Position numbers and translations under genes: made by a program
Assembly (NCBI RefSeq): GCF_000835495.1
Contig: NW_015622541.1
Coordinates: forward strand, 3,720,001-3,784,000
Direction: 5' to 3'
DNA length: 64,000 bases
DNA from: Cladophialophora immunda
Taxonomy: Eukaryota > Ascomycota > Eurotiomycetes > Chaetothyriales > Herpotrichiellaceae
Shown: positions 21,827-31,711 of the stretch, in pieces
How the letters are laid out: every line of letters begins with the position of its first letter
How positions within the stretch are numbered: position 1 is the stretch's first letter
The notes under the pieces: model-generated
The model's database searches: none
What the model saw: the letters and a program-made list of their open reading frames with translations, nothing else
Told to the model about the DNA's origin: nothing

Positions 21827-23987
21827 CTAAACTCTCTGATTGTGCTGCAAATGCCCTTGGCTCATGCGGACAGAATCAGAGGCCAGCAGAGAATTTCGAA
21901 GCTCCTCGGTCAACCGTAGCGTCATGAGAGGCATGTACTGCTGAGACCCGTGCACGTCGCTTTCCATGTAGCCCCCGGAACAGCTGAGTTCGCCTCCCCG
22001 TTTCCTGGGCAGGGTGAGCTTGAAAGCCAACGCCTGGTCAAAGAAGCCACAGTAGACGACTTCATCGACCGATCGCCCGAAGAGCTGGGCCATCGCGTCC
22101 GTGCTCAGCATTCCGGACGACTTTACCGCCTTATAGACGACGGGATCGTCGAATATCACGTCAAAGGTGAGCTGGAAAGGACCTGCATTCTTCGAACGAA
22201 TGACCTTTGCCACGTCCCGAAGTGTTGTGGGATCGCGAGGTTGGAAGTGCTTCGTCTCATTCTGGGCGGTGCGCTTGGTGACGCCATTGGTAGCGATCTT
22301 GGTCTCCAGAACTGGAATCGTGTCGTTGGATATCGCGACCCCAGACGTGGAGGCTCGAATGACTATTGTGTCCCATGGAAATAGACCATCTAGGGTGCGG
22401 TCTTGCGCAGCTATTTTTCCATCGCCGTTTGATATGGGGTGGCCGCTTTCTTCTCCGTTGCGCAAATTCATCAGGTGATAGATAGAAAACTGACAGCAAG
22501 GACCGACATCTAATTCTGTCATCCCACCAATGCCGAATGCAAAGTTTCCAGAAGTAGCCATCTGTCCTTTATAGGCGCCATGGGAGCAATAAACGCGTGC
22601 AGTAGATGCAACACTTTTGGCCAGCGTTGGCGAGTCTGCGAGGACTTCGCCCACGATGAAGACTTCTTTGGAATTCCAGATTTCATCAGTAGAGGTTAAT
22701 CCGTCGGCCCGCCTCTCCGGAGCGCCATAGATGTGAAAATCGAGTTTCCACTTGCCGTCCATATCTCTGTGTTGGCGGGCGCAGCGGTTCTTGCCAACCT
22801 CGAGATATTCGTGTATCTGGCCGATAAGAATCGGATCTTTGAATGACCCAATAAAGAGGTTACGGAACCCAATGACACGAGCGCCCTCTAATTTGACCGT
22901 ATAAGATAATCCTTCGGAAACCGAAAAGTGGAAGTTGCCTCCCCGCACGCGAACTGAAGTTCCGTCAGGTAACTGTTCATAAGTGGTATTGGTCAGATCC
23001 AGATATCCTCCTGGGCCGTGCAGGATGTCGGGACGGGACTTCTCATAGAGGGTGTGCGCAGCCACACTGAGGGGAACACATTTTGCCGCGGGATCAAGGG
23101 GTGAAATGTCGAACGTCCCATCTTTGTAGACCAAGGCTGTTGCGCCAGATGATTTGGGCGTTGCACACAGGCCACCACATTCCATGATCTTTCCCATGTG
23201 ATAGAAACCCCCTAGCAAATTGTTGCCAAGTGAGCTGAAGGACGAGGATGAGGACTTGACGCTGTTGATGGCACAAAACGCCACAAATATCGCAGGGTCG
23301 TACGCGCGCCCCGCGACGAGGATATCAAAGTCGGGGTTTGATTGCATAGCATTCAAGATGGGCTCAGGGCCCATTTGAGCCAGTATGCGCGGAGTGGCAT
23401 GGATTTCTTCACTTGTTAGTGCAGTGACTTCATCTCCACATCCAGATATGTCCCCGGCCAGAAGTTTGTTCTCTACAACTTCCTTGGATAATTCAGAATA
23501 CACGGCAAGGACCTTCAACTCCCGGCGGCTGGATGTCTGCTATTAGTTCACAAATACTAAGCGTTGTAATCGAGACTGACCAGTTGAGCGACGCGCTAAT
23601 CTCCTTGATCATCTCCACGAAGAGATCAACATGCTCGTTACTACCGTCTCCTCCGACCGAAGAGATTAGGACAGGTACGTGATAATTGATGACTGCCCGA
23701 ATCAACTTGGTCAAGTCCCTTTTGTAGGATGTTTCAGGGCAAGTCATGGTGCCCAATGCCAATTTCGAGGGCCCAGAATCTGTTGAACCAGAATCCATGA
23801 CGACGGCGAGGGGCATGGGTGACTTGGTCAATTCGTCCAGTTTGTCGGTCAGGAGATGCTCTTCGAAGCCATATCCCAGCATTCCCAGTGGGGTGACAAT
23901 CGCACAGAGCGGCTCTGGACTCCCTTTCGGGGATGATTCAGCGCCATTTGCAGAGGCATTGCTCGATGAAACTGCCATCGGTGTCAT
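21827..23987 (-). CDS. AtuA-like (DUF1446) protein fused to DUF4387
   Basis: Exons are complement(23581..23987) and complement(21827..23528); the 52-nt intron has a GTCAGT donor; 702 residues. Residues about 35-560 match the AtuA/DUF1446 family named from bacterial acyclic terpene utilisation: SSVGGDGSNEH, LVAGRAYDPAIF (near 207-218), HMGKIMECGGLCA (near 246-258), GPGGYLDLTN and RVRGGNF. Residues about 571-675 (RDVAKVIRSKNAGPF, TFDVIFDD, FFDQALAFKLTLPR, VHGSQQY) match DUF4387, which I recall as a separate small gene beside DUF1446 genes in bacteria. AtuA's reaction is not established. The fusion implies the two parts act together. Probably cytosolic, with no signal peptide. It is divergent from the dioxygenase gene and shares its promoter. 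Confidence 0.88.
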
Positions 23988-24678
23988 CGTCTCCAGAGAC
24001 CAGCTTGCCGACTGTTGATAGCAACTTTTGACTCAATTGCTAGCAGGTATTTCAACGTTCATAGAAAGCCAAGGTGCCGGGGATGGCAATGAAGATGGAT
24101 TGAGAGAACGAAGGTATAGATTTCAGTAGTCTCGCTAGGTCCTGGCTCATGAATGGCGGACCCCTTGCAGTCCATGGTGGTTTGACTCCGGCAGCATGTT
24201 GATTCCATGCCGCAGCGAGTGATCCATCGTTCGGCTTCATGGGCGCGAGCGTGATTCACAAACGCCCAAGCTTGCGAGTTGGTCTCAAGGCTGCTGTTGG
24301 TAGCATTGAATGAAGATTGACGTGGGGAGAAGCTTCGATGGTGACCACGTGACATACCGAAAATCGGCCACGGCCAGCGCCGACTCCGTTTTTCGCTCGG
24401 CGTCGCCCCTTTTCCCCCTTTCCCCTTCTCCCGCAGCCTGCCATTGTTTGTGTCGTGCTCCTCTTGCCGAACCCCTCTTACATGACATCGGCTTCTGGCG
24501 ATGGAGGTTGAAACGAAATGGCCAAGGCTGCCTGGCGCTTTTGCCCTTTGCGAATCAAATGATATGAAGACCTGGACGGCAGAGTCCGATATAAGAAACA
24601 TGGTCACTTCGATGCCACAATACTCTAGACTGACCACTCTGCGCAACTAAACTACAAGATCAACTTCGAGGCAAGAAA
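23988..24678. promoter_or_regulatory. Bidirectional promoter, AtuA-like and dioxygenase genes
   Basis: About 690 bp between divergent ATGs. It contains a CACGTG E-box at 24346-24351, flanked as TGACCACGTGACA, and a CGG-N18-CCG inverted repeat at 24189-24212 that a Zn2Cys6 dimer could bind. A CT-rich stretch lies at 24405-24435. Sequence matches only. Confidence 0.45.
24346..24351. promoter_or_regulatory. E-box CACGTG
   Basis: Palindromic bHLH core in the shared promoter, about 330 bp from the dioxygenase ATG and 360 bp from the AtuA-like ATG. Confidence 0.3.
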
Positions 24679-25830
24679 ATGGCTGAAAGTCAGATTGGGA
24701 CAAACCTTTTGGATCGCGGTAGGTTCTTGTTTGAACTCCTCTTCGGGGTCTCTTTGGAGGTATTCTATACAGAGACTAATTTGACGATGGGCGCCGCAGA
24801 GTGGCTGGCTGTGGATGCCCAAAACGATCCTGACCGATGGATCCATCGATTCACAGAGGAAGAGCTCAAGGATATCGATCATGCTTTGCAAACCACGTTG
24901 AGAAAAGGCCACAAGAGCTGCGAAACGATGACCAAGGAGGATTTCCCGCTAGGCCCATCGGAGAAACCGTTGCAGCAGGTCCTCGAGCATCTGGAGAATG
25001 ACATGGGGCTCTTTGTCTTGCGTGGGATCCCTGCCGACAACTACACAAAGGCAGAAATGAGGATGATCTACTGGGGAATCGGACTGAACATGGGCGTGGC
25101 AGTGTCGCAGAGTGGGAAGGGAGATGTTCTGGGGGATGTCAAGAACTTCGGCAACAATATCCACCCATCTTCCACCACTGGCCGTGGATATATGTCCCGT
25201 GTCCATCTATCATTCCACACCGATAGCTCTGACATTGTTGGTCTCATGGTACTGCAAGTTGCCAAAAGTGGCGGGCTCAGCATGATTTGCAGCTCGGTGG
25301 CCGTGAGGAACGAGATTGCGCGCCGGCGACCCGACCTGCTTAAGGTCTTGTACGAAGACTTCTACTGGAGCTGGAAAGGAAACTCCCCCCCTGGAGCTGG
25401 TCCCTACTATAAGATTCCCATTTTCAGCGAGGAAGGCGGACGCTTCTCCTGCCGCTACATTCCGCCGCACATCTTCACGGCTCAAGAGTACCCTGAGATT
25501 CCCCGTCTCACTGAGCAGCAAAAGGAAGCTATTAAGTTGGTCGCTCAGATCGCCAATGAAGAGAAGTTCCACTTTGCCATGATGTTCGAACCAGGAGATA
25601 TACAGTTCCTGAACAACCACATCACCTTGCACGCCCGCACTGAGTTTGAGGACGGGGACACAGAGGAGACAAAGCGACACTTGTTGCGAGTGTGGCTGTG
25701 TCCCCCAAACAGCCGGAAGCTGAGCGCCAATGTCGTCGATTTCTATAGAGATCAGAGGCCAGGCACGGTGCGAGGAGGATTCCATTCGCAGACGGGCAAA
25801 TTTGTGTTTGAAACAACCGTCCAGGGATGA
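24679..25830 (+). CDS. TauD/TfdA-type Fe(II)/2-oxoglutarate dioxygenase
   Basis: Non-haem iron oxygenase coupling 2-oxoglutarate decarboxylation to substrate hydroxylation. 383 residues if unspliced. A 54-nt in-frame segment (24719-24772, GTAGGT...ACAG) looks like an intron; removing it gives 365 residues, deletes a hydrophobic stretch (FLFELLFGVSLEVFYT) and reads on normally. Fe ligands are H180 and D182 in SFHTDSSD and the distal His in HITLHARTEF (H317), with the 2-oxoglutarate-binding Arg region TKRHLLRVWL (numbering unspliced). The C-terminus GTVRGGFHSQTGKF resembles fungal clavaminate-synthase-like proteins. Substrate unknown. It may hydroxylate or desaturate the cluster's substrate. 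Confidence 0.9.
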   Translation: MAESQIGTNLLDRGRFLFELLFGVSLEVFYTETNLTMGAAEWLAVDAQNDPDRWIHRFTEEELKDIDHALQTTLRKGHKSCETMTKEDFPLGPSEKPLQQVLEHLENDMGLFVLRGIPADNYTKAEMRMIYWGIGLNMGVAVSQSGKGDVLGDVKNFGNNIHPSSTTGRGYMSRVHLSFHTDSSDIVGLMVLQVAKSGGLSMICSSVAVRNEIARRRPDLLKVLYEDFYWSWKGNSPPGAGPYYKIPIFSEEGGRFSCRYIPPHIFTAQEYPEIPRLTEQQKEAIKLVAQIANEEKFHFAMMFEPGDIQFLNNHITLHARTEFEDGDTEETKRHLLRVWLCPPNSRKLSANVVDFYRDQRPGTVRGGFHSQTGKFVFETTVQG

Positions 25831-26235
25831 TTTGTAGCTGGGTAGGTAGCCTAAGTAGGTTGTGCCAGTAGGATCTACCAGAATGATTAAGATTATAAGT
25901 CATGTCCAGCCAGGTCTCTCAGTATGAGTGTATTCGGTATGCAGGATTGCATGTATGCCAGTGGTATGTGTGTACATACCTTGATAGGCATGTATCTGGA
26001 CGCTGGAGCCTCGGCACAAAGCCTCTCAAAGCCTCCAGTCCACCATTTTTTCTTCCCACTTACTCTCTTCATTCTTTTCAATCTCTTTGGCCTGTCTTAT
26101 TCATCTTCATCGCCGACCAATTAACGCACTCACTGGCCAGTCAATTGACCGCCTATCGTGCCTCGCAATCTAGTGAATAGCTCCCAGAAGCACCGCCCGG
26201 GGAACGCCCCAAATTTCTGATGAAGCCACCATACA
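25831..26235. other. Intergenic region, dioxygenase to regulator
   Basis: About 400 bp between two same-strand genes. It presumably contains the dioxygenase terminator and the regulator promoter, which has a CT-rich tract near 26040-26100. No gene seen. Confidence 0.45.
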
Positions 26236-28417
26236 ATGGCTAGGCCAGCTGCATGCATCACTTGCCGACAGAACAAGGTGAGGAAGCCTAGGATTGAAAT
26301 TGACTATGGCGACCACAAGATTGTCTGCATATTCGTACCTGACACAATCAACAGCTCCGTTGCAATGCATCTTCTACCTTCCCAGCGCCCTGTTCGAGAT
26401 GTGGAGCACGAAACATTGCCTGCAGGATTGATCTAAATTACAAGCGAGTCCCGACGAGGAAGTATGCACCCAGGTTAAGGCATCCGCCGATATATCACAC
26501 GCTAACGACCACACTGTCGAGTCGAACAACTCACTCAAGAACTCGACAGGCTCAAGTCAGGTCTCCAGGTGACGGGAGAGAGCGAGAAATGGCCAAGCCA
26601 GCCTCTGCTTACTCTGTCAAGCATATCTCCCGGTGGCGACATCTCCCCAAGAGCTGGAGCTATCCCTGAATCTGCCTCGACAAGCCCGCTCAAAAACTCT
26701 CAGAGTGGCCATGACAAGACTTTCAAGTTTGAGGATCTTGTTCTGCTAAAGACTGATGTGGATGAACTGTTTCAAGAGTGCGTACCCTCGAGCATGAGAC
26801 AATAGACTCTTGACGTCGGAAATATGCATTAACTGTTTGCGACCACTTAGGTATTTCCTTCATTATCATCAACAGCTTCCGGTTCTTGAAGTGCAAGCTG
26901 AGCCTGCGGCCATCATAGATGCGAGTCCCCTCCTGTTTTGGACCATCGTCTTCACAGCTTGCCAAAATCTCCCGTCACAGCAACACCATTTTCGAAGTTT
27001 GTGCAACAAACTGCCCAGCCTTTTGGGCCATCTTATGATGCGTCGTCAAGACTCAATTTACGCAATACAAGCGCTGCTCATCTTGAGCATGTGGCCCCCT
27101 CCGGTCCAACGACAAGCTGACGATGTACGGTGGTTATACAGCGGCATGGCTATGCAGATGGCAATGCATGCCGGATACCACCGTGTTGGTTATGAGCATG
27201 AGTACCACGCGTACACTTATTCCAAGTCACTTTCAAACGAGCAGAGCCATACACGAGTATGGCGTTGCTGGTGTTTTGTCAATGCACTGTAGGTGGGCCA
27301 TCACCCTCTGCAAGTTTATGCTTCGCTAACGATGCTCAGACTTAGCTGCGAACTCGGTCTCCCCTGTCTCGTCCCATTCGACGCTCTCGAGATCAAACCT
27401 GGAGACGAAGCCGCTCTGCCCGCAGACTTCATCTCCAAGCTTCGTATCGTCTTCTATATCAGTCGAATCAATGACACTTTGGGCGACAATACGTGTAAAG
27501 ATGGAAGCCACCGGATGAGGACGGTCCGTCTATTGGAGAAGGACATCAACTCGTTGGTATTTGGGCTTCGTCAGTCCCCAACGCAGTGGAATCCCTCTGT
27601 CGAGTTCGTGCATCTGAGCGTCCTTCTTAACCTATATTCTTGCTGTCTCCGCTGGTCTTCTCCGGTGTCCATCAACGACCCCGACCATACGATAATCCAA
27701 AGTTCCGCGGCCCAGGCTGCCTCCCAACTGATCAAGCTTTATTCAAGCTCGCCATCGCTCATCAATGATACAGCAAGTTCTGAGCCACGCCCGCAGAGGT
27801 ACTATCCTAAATTCTATCTTCGATTCAACGTCATCGCACTCCTGATGCTCCTCAAGATTTCCGTGCTCAACAAGATCTCCTTACGAGAACTTGGCGAGGT
27901 GGACGACGCCATTCGACTTGGCCATGGGGCGCTCATGTCTCAGTCTTCTTCCGAGGGCGACGAATTTCACAGGGCCGCGAGTGTAGTGGAAGTCCTTTGT
28001 AAGAAGGGTGTGATTGACTCTGTCCGAGGAAAATCATCTGTTGAGTCCCGCTTTGGCGCCTCCCTGTGGCTTGAACTTGTTGCTACTGCGATCCGTTGGC
28101 GTCGCCAGAACTCGAAAAGGGGGCCACGGCCAACAGACGGTGGCCGCGGCAACACTGATAACAACAACGATAATCCTGGAGACAGCGCGATCCCATCTTC
28201 AAACATGGGCAGACCTACTGGGTCCGGAGATGGAGTGATGTCAGGTTCTACAGCGGCTGATAGTGTGGATGCCGCCAGGTTGACTATGGCCGATGTCCAG
28301 GGAAACGTGAATTTGTTCCCTTTCAGCATCGAGGACTGGTCTGCCTACCTAGATGTCACAGAAGCCGATCTGGGATTTGGCTGTGAATCCAGTGGGTGGG
28401 GAGGATTGGGGGGTTGA
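26236..28417 (+). CDS. Zn2Cys6 transcription factor
   Basis: Probable pathway-specific regulator. Exons: 26236..26277, 26355..26461, 26550..26777, 26851..27288, 27340..28417 (1893 nt, 630 residues). The binuclear cluster C-x2-C-x6-C-x9-C-x2-C-x6-C uses C7, C10, C17, C27, C30 and C37 and is split by intron 1, followed by LNYKRVPTRK. The middle-homology region spans YFLHYHQQLPVLEV to QSHTRVWRCW. Intron 2 is problematic: the natural coiled coil VEQLTQELDRLKSGL lies just before 26550 in the right frame, but the nearest AG (26521) gives the wrong phase and the in-phase acceptor (26549) skips the coil. The C-terminal 100 residues are Gly/Asn/Asp-rich. It lies within the cluster, between the dioxygenase and the second transporter. 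Confidence 0.85.
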
Positions 28418-29016
28418 ACAGGTGAAGTCATGCCCCGGCCGTTCTAAACAGTTATTCTCAGATCTATCGTTGAGTCCGAGTTCTCGCAATGTCCGAACTA
28501 CTGCCCTGATTTGGACGACCGCCTGCTAACTTTCTGGTATTAGTGAGATATGCAAGCCTGCGGAGCCCGCGAGTCTTACTGTCTGTGGACCAGAACACGA
28601 GATTCGAAAGTCCAGTCAACTTCGATTCAGCCTGCATTGTCACGGTGTTCTTCCGTGAAACGTCAAGTCTATTTGGTGCCCATCACCATCGGAGGCCGAT
28701 CTGAGCGTGCACCCCGATTGAGTGTTCACCATCATTTCTGCAACTGGCCGAACCTCGGAGTCGGCCGATCAGACCATCGACATCAATGGGAGCGAGCTGC
28801 TTTCCCTCCCCGGATTATCATCCCCGGTATCAACCTAATCTCTCCACAGCTCCATGGTTTGAAGCCGCCGAACGCGGGGGAGTCGTGCTCATGGAGCGAA
28901 TGTGTCCGGGTATATATTTTCAAAAAGGGGTCTCCTTCCATCTACCTCCCCGGTTTGTTCAAGGGTACGCCGTGGACAAAACTGTTATAGTCCTGCGACC
29001 GCCAGACATCATCATC
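28418..29016. promoter_or_regulatory. Promoter region of TRI12-type transporter with CGG inverted repeats
   Basis: About 600 bp. It contains CGG-N3-CCG at 28690-28698 and CGG-N6-CCG (overlapping TCGGCCGA) at 28756-28767, candidate Zn2Cys6 dimer sites. The frame of exon 1 stays open upstream to about 28786, but the best start is ATG 29017. Confidence 0.45.
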
Positions 29017-31120
29017 ATGAGTGTCGTGCCCCTGGAAAACACCGACAAAGTCGAACTCGAACGGCTGCACGATCTCGCCGTCCATCATGAATACGCCTCT
29101 ACCGTCGTGGAGAAGGACCAGAAGGTTCAGCCCAGGGCCGCCGAGAGTCCAGCTCTTCCGACCGATTCGGACGAGGGGAGCACCTCTCTGGACCATCAAG
29201 ACCAAACGGTGTGGACGCTCAAAACCTTTCTTGCCACGCTCGCATTGGCCGGCCTCTACGTTGGATCTCAGATCCCTTTATACTTCGTTGGAGCAGTGCT
29301 GTCATATGTGGCTGCCGACATTGGGGGCGTCGAAGCATCATCATGGCTCTCTGTGGCCTACGCTCTGCCTCTTGCAGCAGTTGCTCCATTCTGCGGCTAC
29401 CTACAGGATCTGCTGGGGCGCCGGAACATTACACTTGCCGGTGGCGTTATCATCATGATGGGCTGCGTGATCGTGGCGACTGCTCACCACTTCCGAGAAG
29501 GTATCGTGGGCATGGGCTTTGCTGGAGCGGGCGCGGCAATAGGAGAACTCAGTGCTCTGGCTGGGTGGGTTGTTTGATCTCTTGATCAGCCAGTCCTGAC
29601 CGCTTGACCCAAGATCACTGACAATAAAACTAGGACATCCGAGCTAGTGCCTGTCAACAAGCGCGGGACGTATCTGGCATTGGTCACCGGTTTCGTCCTT
29701 CCCTTTACTCCATATGTTATATACGCTCAGCTTCTAGCCGCGTATCACACGTGGCGTTGGGGCCTCTGGATCTGTTTGTTCGTTTCACTGATCGCTCTCG
29801 CTCCAGCCCAGCAGCCACTGACACGCACCACAGAATATGGAACGGGATTTGGTGGCTGGTTCTGTTGGTCATCTACTTCCCCGAGTCGCAGACAAGGGCA
29901 AAGGGGAGAATGTCGACAGAGGCCTTGAAGAAGATTGACTACATCGGCGGAATAACTTCAGTCACAGGCCTGACTCTCATGTGAGTTTCCGGTTTGCGTC
30001 GGCAAGTCGCTACTTTCTGACGAATCGCAGCTTGGTCGCGCTCGAAGCTGGAGGCTACTCTCACCCCTGGAAGAGCGCATATATCCTTGCTCAGCTTCTG
30101 GTGGGGATTGCATTGCTCGTTGCATTCGTTGTCTGGGAGTGGAAATATTGCAAAGAGCCGATGGTCCCGCACGAACTCTTCACCGGGCAGCGCATAGTGG
30201 CCATGGCGTATGGGATTGCGTTCGTCGCAGGCAAGCTTCCCCGGAGATTCACAGGATCAGAAACTAACGAACCCTCCGGCAGGCATGAACTTCTATGCAA
30301 TGATCAACTTCTTCCCGCTGGTGTACCAGAGGGTCTTTCAGCCGGATCCCGTCAAAGTCGGGCTCAGAGGTCTGGGTCCGGGGCTAAGCACCACCCTGGG
30401 TGCTGTGATTGCCAATTCATCGCTTTCGTGGTTCAGGGGCCACAACAGAGAGATCCTGCTGGCAGGATGTGTTATTATGAGTATGTGTGCCGTCGCCGCC
30501 TCAGGGCAAGTTTCGGAGACATTTGTCGCTAACTTTGAATTTCTCAAGCTGCATTTGGCGGAGCTTTCGCAGCTGTGACGCCGGACCGAGAGGCCCTGGC
30601 GATAGGTCTAGGTATATGCACGGGCTTGGGCGTGGGAGCCGTCCTGGTGCCGGCCGCCACTGTCGCCATCACAGTCGCCCCGGACACATCGATCGCGACC
30701 TGCGTCGCGCTGTCGATCACGATCCGCGCCGTGGGAGGGGGTATCGGCGCCGCCATCTACTACAACATCTTCGTCAACAAGCTCAAGTCCACACTCCCGG
30801 CATACGTCGCCCAGAGCGCCGTCCACGCGGGCCTCCCCGTGGCGGAGGCGGCTGAGTTCGTCGAGCTCTTCGTCGGCGGTGGCGGTGGCGGCGGCAGCGG
30901 CGTGTCCCTCGACGTCGCCCAGCTGGTCCAACTCCCCGGCGTGAACGAGCGGATCATCGACGCGGCGTCGGTGGCCACCAGATGGGCGTACGCGGACTGC
31001 CTCAAGTACATCTGGCTGACCAGCATCGCTTTCGGCGGCTGTGCCATCATCGCCTGCCTGTTCCTGGGCAACGTCTCCAAGTACATGACCAACCGGGTGG
31101 CAGCGCGGATCAGGGAGTGA
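29017..31120 (+). CDS. MFS transporter, TRI12-like family
   Basis: Fourteen-helix drug:H+ antiporter-like protein related to the trichothecene efflux pump TRI12 and siderophore transporters. Exons: 29017..29564, 29634..29777, 29834..29980, 30031..30230, 30283..30480, 30549..31120; 1809 nt, 602 residues, all phases consistent. Intron 4 (30231-30282) uses a GC donor (CAG|GCAAGC) with a normal CTAAC branch and CAG acceptor. Markers are SSWLSVAYALPLAAVAPFCG, LQDLLGRRNITLAGG (MFS motif A), GTSELVPVNKRGTYLALVTG, IWNGIWWLVLLVIYFPES and a C-terminal VSKYMTNRVAARI tail. Exon 6 is strongly GC-rich and carries a Gly7 run near a periplasm-like loop. Last gene of the putative cluster; likely exports a pathway product or the toxic substrate. 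Confidence 0.92.
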
Positions 31121-31711
31121 AGAGAGAGAATGGCAAGGTCAGCCCAGGAGACGAAACACAGAGAGCATCACTCTCCCGAGTCATGATCTTGACAAGGGGC
31201 CACTGTGGACACTCGTGGGGAGGAGAGACCCGTGGCATATGTGACGAGAATGGGGCGGAAGAGATTCCTCAGATTCGGCTTCACGCACGCACGCCAGATA
31301 CTGACCACGACAGTGACATCTTTACACTCACTTACATCTTGCCCGCTATGCTCCTGGTATCCAGGTAGTCATGGCCGATAGCCTTCTTGTACTAAGTATT
31401 GGTTCCCCTACGTCTCTCCCTGTCGTGAGACAGACTGAGAAGGCCATCACAGCCGACCGTTGAAACATTATTCTCGCAAAAGACAACGACTCGGAAGGAA
31501 GCCTTGACTGAGCGATCATACTGGGCTTAGAGAGATGACAACGCCTTCTCCAGATCACGTCTGCTTTTGAGTCCTCACAATCATGCTATGCCACGTCTCC
31601 GGTCGTGATGTTTGTTTTCGCTGGTTTGCGCGATAGATACCCCCCACTCCTGTCATTCCTCGTGCAGGCATTGTTCTCGTTATGATCTTCCCTGCGGCTG
31701 TTTACAGCACT
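31121..31711. other. Convergent 3' intergenic region
   Basis: About 590 bp between the TRI12-like and PI31 stops. No gene seen. It forms the right edge of the cluster. Confidence 0.4.

Noticed and set aside
17530..31120. Secondary-metabolite biosynthetic cluster
   Set aside because: No PKS, NRPS, terpene cyclase or prenyltransferase is present; the gene set fits uptake and catabolism better.
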